The translations under genes were made by a program, and so were the position numbers. Of a stretch of 64,000 bases of DNA, positions 52,147 through 60,873 are shown piece by piece (position 1 is the first letter of the stretch; every line of letters starts with the position of its first letter). The notes beneath the pieces are model-generated. The model made no database searches. It had not been told where the DNA came from and saw nothing but the letters and a program-made list of their open reading frames with translations. The stretch comes from Microbacterium maritypicum (lineage in GTDB: Bacteria; Actinomycetota; Actinomycetes; Actinomycetales; Microbacteriaceae): assembly GCF_008868125.1 (NCBI RefSeq), contig NZ_WAAQ01000001.1, forward strand, positions 186,001 to 250,000. Reading direction: 5' to 3'.

Positions 52147-52803
52147 CTACGTGGTGCTCTCGCGTGCCCATGCGGTGAGTCCGTGGATGAGGGCGCGCAC
52201 GCCGATCTCGAACGTGCGCCGGGCGGGATCCGTGCTGAGCCGCGCGCGGGCGGCCTCGGCCTCGGCGAAGGTGGGGAACTGCGCAGCGAGCGCGCCCGGA
52301 GCCATGTTGTCCGCCGGGGCGAGGGCATCCAGTGCGGAGCCGATGATGAACGACTCCAGGGCGACGATGGCGTCCACGATGGTGTCGGTCGGCCAGCTGT
52401 CGGCGGCGAGCAGTCGGGCGATCTGCTCGTAGTCGGCGAACGAGCCCTCGTCGGCGTCGATCGGCGAGGTCGCGAGCATGACCATGGCCTCCGGTGCGGC
52501 GATCGCGGCCTCACGGTAGCTGTGCGCCCAGGTGAGAAGCGCGTCTTCGACCGGCATCTCGTGGAGCACGGGGGAGACGAGTGCGCGGCTCACCTGCCCG
52601 CGCATCGCCCGGATCACGGCGTCCCGGTTCGCGAAGTGGTGGTAGAGCGCCGAGGTGCGGACACCCAGCGATTCGGCGAGTGCGGTCATCGTGAACTGGC
52701 GCGGAGTGCGCTGAGCGCTGAGCGCGAACGCGGCCTTCAGGATGCGCTCCTCGGTGAGCACCTGGGTCGACGGGCGACCGACTCTGCGCGGAGATTTCGT
52801 CAT
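52147..52803 (-). CDS. TetR family regulator
   Basis: A 218-residue TetR-type repressor. The HTH is FTMTALAESLGVRTSALYHHF (about residues 36-56), followed by an alpha-helical ligand domain of the TetR_C type. It diverges from the amidohydrolase-NhaC operon; a perfect palindrome (52837-52853) sits between, so it most likely represses these genes and itself. Ligand unknown. Confidence 0.9.
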   Translation of the reverse strand: MTKSPRRVGRPSTQVLTEERILKAAFALSAQRTPRQFTMTALAESLGVRTSALYHHFANRDAVIRAMRGQVSRALVSPVLHEMPVEDALLTWAHSYREAAIAAPEAMVMLATSPIDADEGSFADYEQIARLLAADSWPTDTIVDAIVALESFIIGSALDALAPADNMAPGALAAQFPTFAEAEAARARLSTDPARRTFEIGVRALIHGLTAWARESTT

Positions 52804-52836
52804 CGTGCTCGATTCTGCTCAGGCGTCTGGTATTTT

Positions 52837-52853
52837 ATTGAAACTCTTTCAAT
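52837..52853. promoter_or_regulatory. TetR operator
   Basis: ATTGAAA-CTC-TTTCAAT, a perfect 17-bp palindrome in the 83-bp gap between the divergent TetR and amidohydrolase genes, flanked by GGTATT and AATACC. Its AT-rich sequence stands out from the surrounding GC-rich DNA. Confidence 0.82.
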
Positions 52854-52886
52854 ACCGAACGATTCACCACGACGAAGGTACAGCCC

Positions 52887-54500
52887 ATGACCGGTTTCGA
52901 CGCCGACACCATTGTCACCGGCGCGCACGTGGTGACGATGGACCCGCGCCGCCCGCACGCCACAGCCTTCGCCGTGCGCGACGGCCGCTTCCTCGCCGTC
53001 GGCGACGACGACCTGGTGCGTGAACTGCGCGGACCCCACACCGTCGTCCACGATCTCGGCGGCGCAGCGGTGACCCCCGGACTCATCGATGCGCACCTGC
53101 ATCCCATTCAGGGCATCGAGCTGACGGCGGGGATCGACCTCGGCGGCCTGACCACCGGCTCCGCTCTCCTCGCGGCGCTTCGAGCCGAAGCCGATCGCGC
53201 GCTCGCCGAGGACCCCGACCCGTGGGTGCGCGGCTGGAACCTCGACTACGACGTGTTCCACGAGCTGCCGATGACGGCGGCGGCGATCGAAGACGCGGTG
53301 CGCGGACTCCCGGCGCTGCTGATCGTGTTCGACGGGCACACCGCCCTCGCCAGTCGTGCGGGACTCGCGCGTGCGGGCATCACCGGCGCGCGCGCGTTCG
53401 AGGACTCGTCGTGCGTGGTCGTCGATGCCGATGGCCGCCCCACCGGGGAGCTGCGCGAGCTCGGCGCCTACGAGCCCGTGCGGCTGAGCGCCCCTGCGCT
53501 GACCCGCGATCAGACCCTCGCCGTCGGACACGAGCTGCTGCGTGGCCTGCGCGACTCCGGCCTCACCGGCGGCACGATCATGGACGGCGGCTTCGCCACG
53601 CTCGACCTGCTCGACGCCCTGGAGCAGGGGCCAGGACTGCCGATCCGCATCGTGTCGGCCATCGACCACGAACCCGGTTTCGACGACGAGCGCACGGTCG
53701 CCAACCTCGCCATGCGCGACCGGCGCGGCGACCGGTGGCGCGGCGGGGTGGTCAAGCTCTACGCCGACGGCGTGGTCGAGACCGGAACCGCCTGGCTCCA
53801 CGAGCCGGATACCGCAGGGGCGGGCCTGGAGCCGTTCTGGAAGGATGCCGCCGCGTACGCCCGCACCGTGCGGCGATACGCCGAGGCCGGGTTCCAGGTG
53901 GCGACCCACGCGATCGGCGATCGTGCCGTCGGGGAAGTCGTCGACGCCTATCTCGCCGCCGGTGTGCGCAGCGCCGGTGGAGCCCCGCACCGCATCGAGC
54001 ACCTCGAGACGACGACCGACCGCGACGTTGCACGCATCGCCGCTGCGGGGATCACCGCCTCCATGCAGCCTCTGCACATGCAGTGGCGCAAGGCCGACGG
54101 CTCGGATGACTGGTCGCACCGGTTGGGTCCCATTCGCGCCGCCCGCGCCTGGCGAGTGCGCGACTACTGGGAGGCCGGAGCACCCCTCGCCCTCGGATCC
54201 GATTGGCCCATCGCGCAGAACGACGCCCGCATCGGCCTCGCGTGGTCGATGCTGCGCCGGCGTCCCGGCGACCCCGACGCCCCGGTGTTCGAGCCCGCCC
54301 AGGCGCTCACCCCCTACCAGGCGCTGCACGGCTACACCGTGGGCGCCGCCCTGGCCCAGGGAGATGCCGACCTCGGCCGCATCGCCCCCGGGTTCCGCGC
54401 CGACTACGCCGTGTGGGCGGAGAACCCGCTGCACGTCGCCCCGGACGACCTCCCCGACCTTCCCGTACAGGGGACGGTCGTCGGCGGCGTCGAGCCCTGA
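52887..54500 (+). CDS. Amidohydrolase family protein (YtcJ-like)
   Basis: A 537-residue metal-dependent hydrolase of the amidohydrolase_3/YtcJ type. DAHLHP near residue 70 gives the first metal ligands. The N-terminal TVVHDLGGAAVTPGLIDAH and C-terminal LAQGDADLGRIAPGFRADY are typical of the composite beta-sandwich around the barrel. Family members hydrolyse formamides and other small amides; this substrate is unknown. First gene of a TetR-controlled operon with an NhaC antiporter. Confidence 0.9.
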   Translation: MTGFDADTIVTGAHVVTMDPRRPHATAFAVRDGRFLAVGDDDLVRELRGPHTVVHDLGGAAVTPGLIDAHLHPIQGIELTAGIDLGGLTTGSALLAALRAEADRALAEDPDPWVRGWNLDYDVFHELPMTAAAIEDAVRGLPALLIVFDGHTALASRAGLARAGITGARAFEDSSCVVVDADGRPTGELRELGAYEPVRLSAPALTRDQTLAVGHELLRGLRDSGLTGGTIMDGGFATLDLLDALEQGPGLPIRIVSAIDHEPGFDDERTVANLAMRDRRGDRWRGGVVKLYADGVVETGTAWLHEPDTAGAGLEPFWKDAAAYARTVRRYAEAGFQVATHAIGDRAVGEVVDAYLAAGVRSAGGAPHRIEHLETTTDRDVARIAAAGITASMQPLHMQWRKADGSDDWSHRLGPIRAARAWRVRDYWEAGAPLALGSDWPIAQNDARIGLAWSMLRRRPGDPDAPVFEPAQALTPYQALHGYTVGAALAQGDADLGRIAPGFRADYAVWAENPLHVAPDDLPDLPVQGTVVGGVEP

Positions 54501-54567
54501 CCCCCGGCTCGACCGCACCACTCGCACGCTCTTCGCACCCGCATCCCTTCACACTGAGGTGACTCCC

Positions 54568-56013
54568 ATGCCTGAATTCGGCGCACTCGCGCTCCTGCCC
54601 ATCGTGGTGATCCTGATCGTCGCGGTCGCCACCCGCCGCACCCTGTTCGCCCTGTTCTGCGGCACCGTAGCCGGGGCGCTGATCCTCGGTGGCTGGGGTG
54701 GCTTCGACGTCTGGGTCGAGTACACGGGCAAAGCCCTCTCCAACGCCACGGCGCAGTGGCTGCTGCTGATCGTCGCGCTGTTCGGCATCCTGATGATGCT
54801 GTTCGAGAAGTCGGGCATCGTCACCGACTTCGCACGCTGGGCGGAGCGATTCGTCACCTCGCGGCGCAAGTCGACCGTGCTGACGTTCCTGCTCTCGGTC
54901 GTGCTGTTCGTCGACGACTACCTGAACGTGCTGACCACGGGTACCTCGATGAAGCCCGTGACCGATCGCTACCGGGTACCCCGCACCCAGCTCGGCGCGA
55001 TCATGAAGATGACGGCCGCACCCATCGCCGTGCTCGTCCCCGTCTCGACGTGGGCGCTGTTCTTCTCCGGTCTGTTCGAGGCGCAGGGCGTCACGGTCGG
55101 CGGCACGGGGTTCGGCGCCTACCTGCAGGCGATCCCGTTCATCTTCTTCGGGTGGGCGGCACTCGCCGTCGCCCTGCTGATGAGCATCGGCTGGCTGCCG
55201 AAGCTCGGCGTGATCAAGCGCGACGCGATCCGAGCGGAGCGAGACGGCGACGTCTTCCCGCTCGGCACCACCGACGACGAGCGGCGGGCCGAGGGGGCCG
55301 CTCTCCTCGCCGAAATCAAGGCCGACGACCCCGACGGATCGACCGCGCAGCGGGTGGCCACCGCGCTCGCGACCTCTGCCGACACCGGGCGCAAGCCGCA
55401 GCCCTGGGGCTTCCTGATCGCGATGGCCGTGCTGGTCGGGGTGACGATCGCCACCAACGCGAACGTCGTGGCCGGCACGGCCGCGGCTCTCGCCGTCACT
55501 CTGGTGATCGTGCTCGTGCAGCGCCGACTCAGCATCCGCGGGGTGCTGGATGCCGCGCTCGAGGGTATCGAGAGCATGCTGTTCGTGATGATCCTCACGG
55601 TCCTCGCGTTCATGGTGCAGGAGATGAACATCACCCTGCAGCTCGCGGAGTTCGTGATCCAGGTCACCGAGCCGGTGCTCACCCCGGCACTGCTGCCGGC
55701 GATCGTGTTCGCAGTGTGCGGCATCTACGCGTACGCCACCGGATCGTTCTGGGACCTCGCCGCGGTGATCACCCCGGTCGTCCTGCCGCTGGCGCTCGCG
55801 CTCGGCGCCGACCCGATCCTCGCGGGCGCCGCGGTGTTCTCGGGAGCGGCGCTGGGCAGCACCACCTGCCTCTACGGCGACGGCATCATCCTCGCGTCGA
55901 GGTCGATCGGCATCAAGCCGATCAACCTCATGCTCGCGATCCTGCCGTACGCGGGCATCGCCGCAGGGCTGTCGTTCGTGCTCTACCTGGTCACGGGCTT
56001 CGTCACGGCGTAG
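54568..56013 (+). CDS. Na+/H+ antiporter NhaC family protein
   Basis: A 481-residue membrane protein with 10-12 hydrophobic segments. LFVDDYLNVLTTGTSMKPV and FSGAALGSTTCLYGDGIILAS match NhaC/permease signatures. A ~90-residue hydrophilic loop (about 215-300) lies mid-protein. ATG 54568 follows GAGGTGAC. Some NhaC-family members take up amino acids or organic acids in exchange for ions; being next to an amidohydrolase, it may carry that enzyme's substrate or product. Confidence 0.9.
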   Translation: MPEFGALALLPIVVILIVAVATRRTLFALFCGTVAGALILGGWGGFDVWVEYTGKALSNATAQWLLLIVALFGILMMLFEKSGIVTDFARWAERFVTSRRKSTVLTFLLSVVLFVDDYLNVLTTGTSMKPVTDRYRVPRTQLGAIMKMTAAPIAVLVPVSTWALFFSGLFEAQGVTVGGTGFGAYLQAIPFIFFGWAALAVALLMSIGWLPKLGVIKRDAIRAERDGDVFPLGTTDDERRAEGAALLAEIKADDPDGSTAQRVATALATSADTGRKPQPWGFLIAMAVLVGVTIATNANVVAGTAAALAVTLVIVLVQRRLSIRGVLDAALEGIESMLFVMILTVLAFMVQEMNITLQLAEFVIQVTEPVLTPALLPAIVFAVCGIYAYATGSFWDLAAVITPVVLPLALALGADPILAGAAVFSGAALGSTTCLYGDGIILASRSIGIKPINLMLAILPYAGIAAGLSFVLYLVTGFVTA

Positions 56014-56040
56014 TCCACGCCGACCCGATCCTCGCGCGGA

Positions 56041-56337
56041 TCAGCCCAGTGTCGTCAGGATGATGAAGGCGGCCTGACCGGCGAAGAACAGGACGAGGAA
56101 TCCGAGGAGGGCGGCGGCCAGTGACAGTCGGCCGTCGAACCCCTCGACCTCGGCCATGCCGATCTTGCGCGCACGGAATGCCATCACGAGCGTGGCGACG
56201 CCGAGCGCGACCTGCACCCAGGGGCTGGCGAGGCCGATGACCGTGGGGAAGGCGATCAGCAGGCCGCCGATCACGCCGGTCGCGAAGCCGATCCAGGTGA
56301 GGATGCGGACGTTGCGGCGGGCGCTCTCGGCAGACAT
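56041..56337 (-). CDS. Small membrane protein, 98 aa
   Basis: Three hydrophobic segments (residues about 12-30, 38-52, 70-95), no recognised family. TAGGCT at 56344-56349 lies 6 nt before the ATG at 56337. It follows mntH on the same strand by 19 nt, but its own -10 suggests separate transcription. Confidence 0.78.
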   Translation of the reverse strand: MSAESARRNVRILTWIGFATGVIGGLLIAFPTVIGLASPWVQVALGVATLVMAFRARKIGMAEVEGFDGRLSLAAALLGFLVLFFAGQAAFIILTTLG

Positions 56338-56356
56338 GCATCGAGCCTATCCGGGC

Positions 56357-57625
56357 TCAGGCTCCCGTCAGCACCAGCCAGAGCAGGGCGCCGTTGAGCG
56401 CGATCAGCAGCATAGAGGCGAGGACCCCCGCCGCCGTCGTCCACCGTCGGTTGACCCAGGCGCCGAGGGTGCGTCGCTGCGCGGTGAGCACGACCAGGGG
56501 GATCAGCGCGAACGGGATGCCGAACGACAGCACCACCTGGCTGAGGACCAGGGCGAGCGTCGGGTCGAAGCCGATGCCGAGGATCACGAGCGCGGGGATC
56601 AGCGTCACCAGTCGACGCACGAGCAGCGGGATGCGCACATGCAGCAGGCCGTGCATGATCTCCGCCCCGGCGTAGGCGCCGACCGAGGTCGAGGCCAGGC
56701 CCGAGGCGAGCAGACCCACGGCGAAGAAGGTCGCCACGACCGGTCCGAGTCCGGCGGCGAGGGCGGCATGGGCCCCCTCCAGCGAGTCGGTGCCCTCGAC
56801 ACCGGCGAGGTTCGCTGCCGCGAGCAGGAGGATGCAGAGGTTGACGGAACCGGCGATCACCATGGCGATCGAGACATCCCAGCGGGTGGCCGTGAGCAGG
56901 CGGCGGATGCGCGAGGTCTCGGTGCGCACGGCCTCGTCGCCGGCGTGGGAGGTTGTCGCACCGAAACGGTCGCGGGCGAGCGAGGAGTGCGCGTAGATCG
57001 CGTGCGGCATGATGGTCGCCCCGAGGATGGACGCGGCCAGCAGGACCGAACCGGTGTCCTGGAAGCGGGGGACCATCCCGCCGATGACTCCTGCCGGGTC
57101 CGGTGGTGCGACGAAGACTCCGGCGACGAAGCCGATCGTGATGATGGCCATGAGCCCGATGATCACGAACTCGAACGGACGGGCGCCGCGCCGGCTCTGC
57201 ACCGTGAGCAGGATCATCGAGACCGCACCGGTGATCAGGCCGCCGAGCAGCAGCGGCACGTCGAACAGCAGATTGAGGGCGACCGCGCCGCCGATGACCT
57301 CGGCCAGGTCGGTGGCCATCGCGACGAGCTCGGCCTGCAGCCAGTAGGCGCGGCGCGCCCAGGGCCGCTTCAGCCGTGCGCCCAGCACTTCGGGAAGGCT
57401 CTGCCCGGTGACGACCCCCAGCTTGGCGGAGAGGTACTGGATCAGCCACGCCATCACGTTGCCGGCGAGCACCACCCACACCAGCAGGTAGCCGTACTGC
57501 GCGCCTGCGGTCATGTTGCTGGCGACGTTGCCGGGGTCGAGGTAGGCGACGCCGGCGACGAGGGCGGGTCCGAGCAGCCACAGGCTCCGCGGAGCCCGGG
57601 CCGCGGGCGCGGCGGGAGCCGTCAT
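56357..57625 (-). CDS. mntH: Nramp-family Mn2+/divalent metal transporter
   Basis: A 422-residue Nramp transporter with 11 membrane helices. Metal-coordinating DPGN is at residues 30-33 and MPHAIYAHS is the helix-6 motif (Met and Ala/His ligands), which select Mn2+ or Fe2+ with proton coupling. ATG 57625 is preferred: longer starts would lie within the operator boxes at 57641-57684. It should be repressed by the MntR-type protein encoded at 51505-52137 when manganese is sufficient. Confidence 0.94.
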   Translation of the reverse strand: MTAPAAPAARAPRSLWLLGPALVAGVAYLDPGNVASNMTAGAQYGYLLVWVVLAGNVMAWLIQYLSAKLGVVTGQSLPEVLGARLKRPWARRAYWLQAELVAMATDLAEVIGGAVALNLLFDVPLLLGGLITGAVSMILLTVQSRRGARPFEFVIIGLMAIITIGFVAGVFVAPPDPAGVIGGMVPRFQDTGSVLLAASILGATIMPHAIYAHSSLARDRFGATTSHAGDEAVRTETSRIRRLLTATRWDVSIAMVIAGSVNLCILLLAAANLAGVEGTDSLEGAHAALAAGLGPVVATFFAVGLLASGLASTSVGAYAGAEIMHGLLHVRIPLLVRRLVTLIPALVILGIGFDPTLALVLSQVVLSFGIPFALIPLVVLTAQRRTLGAWVNRRWTTAAGVLASMLLIALNGALLWLVLTGA

Positions 57626-57640
57626 CGGGAGTGAGGAATT

Positions 57641-57656
57641 TTTAGGCACACCGAAA
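57641..57656. promoter_or_regulatory. MntR-type box, proximal
   Basis: TTTCGGTGTGCCTAAA on the mntH strand. It is an imperfect dyad matching TTTnGGTGTnCCnAAA, as does the second box 28 bp upstream. Confidence 0.75.
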
Positions 57657-57668
57657 CCGTAGCGCATT

Positions 57669-57684
57669 TTTCGGTACACCTAAA
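57669..57684. promoter_or_regulatory. MntR-type box, distal
   Basis: TTTAGGTGTACCGAAA on the mntH strand. The 28-bp centre-to-centre spacing is close to whole helical turns, so two dimers could bind on nearly the same face. Confidence 0.75.
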
Positions 57685-57764
57685 TATCTCGGGCGCTCAT
57701 TGCTCGGGTCGCGTTCGCAGGGGCGAGGGCAGGCAGGAGTGCGCGGCGGCGATAGCCTGGCGGG

Positions 57765-58445
57765 ATGGAAGACGCCGCGCCGGACAGCACGACCCCCGAC
57801 GTTCCCGCGGACGCGGTGAGCACGGGTTCGATCGCCCAGCCCGGCTACGGCGTCGGCCCCTGGCCGGGGGGCGAGGATGCGTGGCCGGCCGGTGAGCAGT
57901 ACGACCCCGAGCTCCTCGCTGCAGGAGACACCCGCAACGTGATCGACCGCTATCGCTACTGGCGGATGGAGGCGATCGTCGCCGACCTCGACACGCAGCG
58001 GCATCCGTTCCATGTCGCGATCGAGAACTGGCAGCACGACATGAACATCGGGTCGATCGTGCGCAGCGCCAACGCCTTCCTCGCCGACACCGTGCACATC
58101 ATCGGTCGCCGTCGATGGAATAAGCGGGGGGCCATGGTCACCGACCGCTACCAGCACGTCGTGCACCACGAAGACGTCGAGACGTTCGCCGCCTGGGCCG
58201 CCTCCGAAGCGCTCCCGATCATCGCAGTCGACAACGTCGAGGGTGCGGTGCCGGTCGACAGAGCCGACCTGCTGCAGCGCTGCGTGCTGCTGTTCGGTCA
58301 GGAGGGACCGGGGCTCTCGCACGAGGCGCTCGCCGCTGCCTCCGCGCACATCGAGATCACCCAGTACGGCTCGACCCGTTCGATCAACGCCAGCGCGGCA
58401 GCCGCCGTGATCATGTACGAGTGGTGCCGGAGATACGCGGGCTGA
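57765..58445 (+). CDS. SpoU/TrmH family RNA methyltransferase
   Basis: A 226-residue SPOUT methyltransferase. Motif 1 NIGSIVRSANAF, motif 2 LFGQEGPGLSHEAL and motif 3 STRSINASAAAAVIMYEW make up the knotted SAM site. The first ~70 residues are a short extension. It should 2'-O-methylate a tRNA or rRNA ribose; the target is not readable. TAGCCT at 57753-57758 is 6 nt before the ATG. Confidence 0.92.
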   Translation: MEDAAPDSTTPDVPADAVSTGSIAQPGYGVGPWPGGEDAWPAGEQYDPELLAAGDTRNVIDRYRYWRMEAIVADLDTQRHPFHVAIENWQHDMNIGSIVRSANAFLADTVHIIGRRRWNKRGAMVTDRYQHVVHHEDVETFAAWAASEALPIIAVDNVEGAVPVDRADLLQRCVLLFGQEGPGLSHEALAAASAHIEITQYGSTRSINASAAAAVIMYEWCRRYAG

Positions 58446-58452
58446 GCCCGCG
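58436..58452 (+). terminator. Hairpin with the RNA-methyltransferase stop codon as loop
   Basis: CGCGGGC-TGA-GCCCGCG, a perfect 7-bp stem. The 3-nt loop is the stop codon of the TrmH-family gene. May act as a terminator or slow decay. Confidence 0.55.
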
Positions 58453-58515
58453 CAGAGACCCTCTCGACAGGGGGTGACCGCGGGCGTAGCGTGAGTGCCG
58501 ATCGAGGAGGCCGAC

Positions 58516-58983
58516 ATGGCAGGCGTCACACCCATCCGTCCGTATCTCTGGTTCGTCGACAGTGCGCAGGAGGCGATGGACTACTACGTCTCGGTGTTCC
58601 CGAACTCGTCGATCGACAGCGTGACCCTCTACCCCGACGAGAACCTCAGCGAGCATTTCGAAGGGATGACCGGGAAGGTCATCAACGGCGAGTTCACCCT
58701 GAACGGCACGAGGTTCGGCTGCATCGACGGCGGGCCGAAGTTCGCCTTCAACGAGGCGATCTCGTTCGTGATCGAGTGCGCCGACCAGGCGGAGATCGAC
58801 CACTACTGGCGGGCGCTGTCCGCGGTCCCCGAGTCGGAGGCGTGCGGGTGGTGCAAGGACCGGTTCGGTGTGAGCTGGCAGGTCATCCCCGCCGGGCTCG
58901 ACCTTCTGCAGCAGCGGCCGGAGCAGATCCAGGCCCTGATGCACATGAAGAAGATCGTGATCGCGGAGCTCGAGATCGCCTGA
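58516..58983 (+). CDS. VOC superfamily protein (PhnB / 3-dmu-9_3-mt type)
   Basis: A 155-residue single-subunit PhnB-like protein with IRPYLWFVDSAQEAMDYYVSVFP at the start and the conserved WCKDRFGVSWQVIP near the end. GAGGAGG at 58504-58510 precedes ATG 58516 by 5 nt. These proteins are fold relatives of glyoxalase; no activity is established. Confidence 0.87.
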   Translation: MAGVTPIRPYLWFVDSAQEAMDYYVSVFPNSSIDSVTLYPDENLSEHFEGMTGKVINGEFTLNGTRFGCIDGGPKFAFNEAISFVIECADQAEIDHYWRALSAVPESEACGWCKDRFGVSWQVIPAGLDLLQQRPEQIQALMHMKKIVIAELEIA

Positions 58984-59003
58984 CCGGTCAGCGTCGCACG
59001 GCG

Positions 59004-59315
59004 TCACCCGCGGTCGATGCCGAACAGGTGACGGTAGATCGCGTTGACGTCGCGATCCAGGTGATCGATTCGCCCGTGCACCGCTCCGATCTCTGTCCGC
59101 ACATTCGCGAACTCGCTCCGCATCTCGGTGCGTACGCTCGCGAACTCGTTCCGGAACTCGGTCCGCACGCTCGCGAACTCGTTCCGCATCTCCGTCCGCA
59201 CGCCGTCGAACCCGTTCTGCATCGTGCGAAGGAACATCGTCGAGATCAGCGTGATGGTGCCGAACATCCCCGCGGCGAAGACGCCGATCAGTGTCCAGAC
59301 CTGTGGTTCCGTCAT
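59004..59315 (-). CDS. Membrane-anchored coiled-coil protein with 11-residue repeats
   Basis: A 103-residue protein (106 from ATG 59324): an N-terminal membrane helix (residues about 5-28), then four tandem hendecads (FDGVRTEMRNE, FASVRTEFRNE, FASVRTEMRSE, FANVRTEIGAV) and a less regular IDHLDRDVNAIYRHL end. ATG 59315 is preferred since GAAGGG lies 9 nt upstream. The plan is the same as the three tandem genes at 36.8-37.6 kb, but the repeat sequence is different. Function unknown. Confidence 0.8.
   Translation of the reverse strand: MTEPQVWTLIGVFAAGMFGTITLISTMFLRTMQNGFDGVRTEMRNEFASVRTEFRNEFASVRTEMRSEFANVRTEIGAVHGRIDHLDRDVNAIYRHLFGIDRG
59079..59210 (-). repeat. Four 33-bp coding repeats
   Basis: Units start at 59210, 59177, 59144 and 59111 on the minus strand. 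Each gives one 11-residue coiled-coil repeat and the inner two are nearly identical in DNA, pointing to expansion by slippage. Confidence 0.85.
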
Positions 59316-59448
59316 CCCCAGCATCCCTTCAGTGTCACCCGATCATCGTCGAAGGCGCCAGGGGTCGGCGACGTAGTATTCCGCGGATTCCGGCGGTTGT
59401 GGAGAAGTGGTGAAGGTGCAGATCAGTGCAGCATGAGACCACTCGCCG

Positions 59449-60771
59449 TCAGGCCGCGGCGGCAAGCCAGCGCCCCGATCGCACGCGCCACCCCAGGGTG
59501 CCGAGCCGTGCGAGAAGGTAGACGCCGAAGAAGGCGAGCGCGAGCCAGACGAGACCGGCGGTGCCGTCGACCCCGGTCGCGGCCACGATCCAGAGCGCGG
59601 GCAGGAACGGCACCAGGTTGAGGCCACCAGCGATCGCGAGGTATCGGGCGTCGTTCGCCCCCATGAGCACCCCGTCGAGCACGAAGACGACACCGGCGAT
59701 CGGCTGGGCGACTGCGAGCACGAGCAGCGCGGGCTGCACGAGCGCCGCGATCTCGGCATCGCCCGTGAAGACGATTCCGAGCACCCCGGAAGCTGCGGCG
59801 ATCAGTCCGCCGACGATCACGCCGAACCAGGCTCCCCAGGCGACGGTGCGGGCGAGCACACGGTGCACCTGCTGCTCGTCTCCGGCTCCGAGCTCCTTGC
59901 CGATGAGCGCCTGGGCCGCGATCGCGAGCGCGTCGAGGGCGAAGGCCGCCGCCGAGAAGATCGTGAACACGATCTGCCATCCGGCGAGCTCGTCGGTGCC
60001 GATGCCGGTCGCCACACCCACGGTCGCGAGCAGGGCCACGCGCAGGCTCACGGTGCGCAGGAACAGCCATCCACCCGACGTCGCGGTGTTGCGCAGGCCC
60101 GCGCTCTGCGCGCGCAACGAGGCGCTGTGACGCGTGGCGAGGCGGCGGACGACCAGCACGTAGGCGGCGACCATCCCCCACTGCGCGGTCACGGTTCCGG
60201 CGGCGGATCCGGCGATGCCCCAGCCGAGTCCGTAGATGAACAGCCAATTGAGCAGGGCGTTCGCGCCGAAACCGAGTCCCGCGATCCACAGCGGCGTCAT
60301 GGTGTCCTGCATGCCGCGCAGCAGTCCGGTCGCGGCGAACACGATGAGCATCGCCGGCAGGCCCCACATCGAGATCACCAGGTACTCGTTCGCCTGAGCG
60401 GCGACGGCTTCACCCGCACCGAACAGGGAGACCAGCCAGGGAGCGGAGACGGCGCCGATCACCGCGAGCACGGCGCCGAGCCCGAGCGCCAGCCACATGC
60501 CGTTGACGCCGACGGAGACGGCCTCGCCGGGCTGCCCCGCACCGAAGCGTCGAGCGACAGCGGGGGTGGTCGAATAGGCCAGGAAGACCATGAGCCCGAC
60601 GATCGTCTGGAGCACGGCGCCCGCGATGCCGAGACCGGCGAGTGGGGTGGTTCCGAGGTGTCCGACGAGCGCGGCATCCACGATCAGGAACGCCGGCTCC
60701 GCGATCAGAGCGCCGAGGGCCGGGACGGCCAACCGCAGGATGTCTCGATTGAGGGAGGCACGCGCGGTCAT
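59449..60771 (-). CDS. MATE family efflux transporter (DinF-like)
   Basis: A 440-residue transporter with 12 hydrophobic segments in two similar halves, of the DinF branch (ILRLAVPALGALIAEPAFLIVDAALVGHLG-type start). Members export drugs or cationic metabolites in exchange for protons or sodium. TAGGCT at 60778-60783 is 6 nt before the ATG. The preceding 59325-59448 region towards its 3' side shows no gene. Confidence 0.91.
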   Translation of the reverse strand: MTARASLNRDILRLAVPALGALIAEPAFLIVDAALVGHLGTTPLAGLGIAGAVLQTIVGLMVFLAYSTTPAVARRFGAGQPGEAVSVGVNGMWLALGLGAVLAVIGAVSAPWLVSLFGAGEAVAAQANEYLVISMWGLPAMLIVFAATGLLRGMQDTMTPLWIAGLGFGANALLNWLFIYGLGWGIAGSAAGTVTAQWGMVAAYVLVVRRLATRHSASLRAQSAGLRNTATSGGWLFLRTVSLRVALLATVGVATGIGTDELAGWQIVFTIFSAAAFALDALAIAAQALIGKELGAGDEQQVHRVLARTVAWGAWFGVIVGGLIAAASGVLGIVFTGDAEIAALVQPALLVLAVAQPIAGVVFVLDGVLMGANDARYLAIAGGLNLVPFLPALWIVAATGVDGTAGLVWLALAFFGVYLLARLGTLGWRVRSGRWLAAAA

Positions 60772-60873
60772 CCTCCGAGCCTATGACCTGGGACCGACCC
60801 CGCCTTCCGTGCTGCCTCCGTCTGCGACCGCCGTCATAGGGTGGGAGGGAGCTCGGATGCACGGAGGTGCCTC

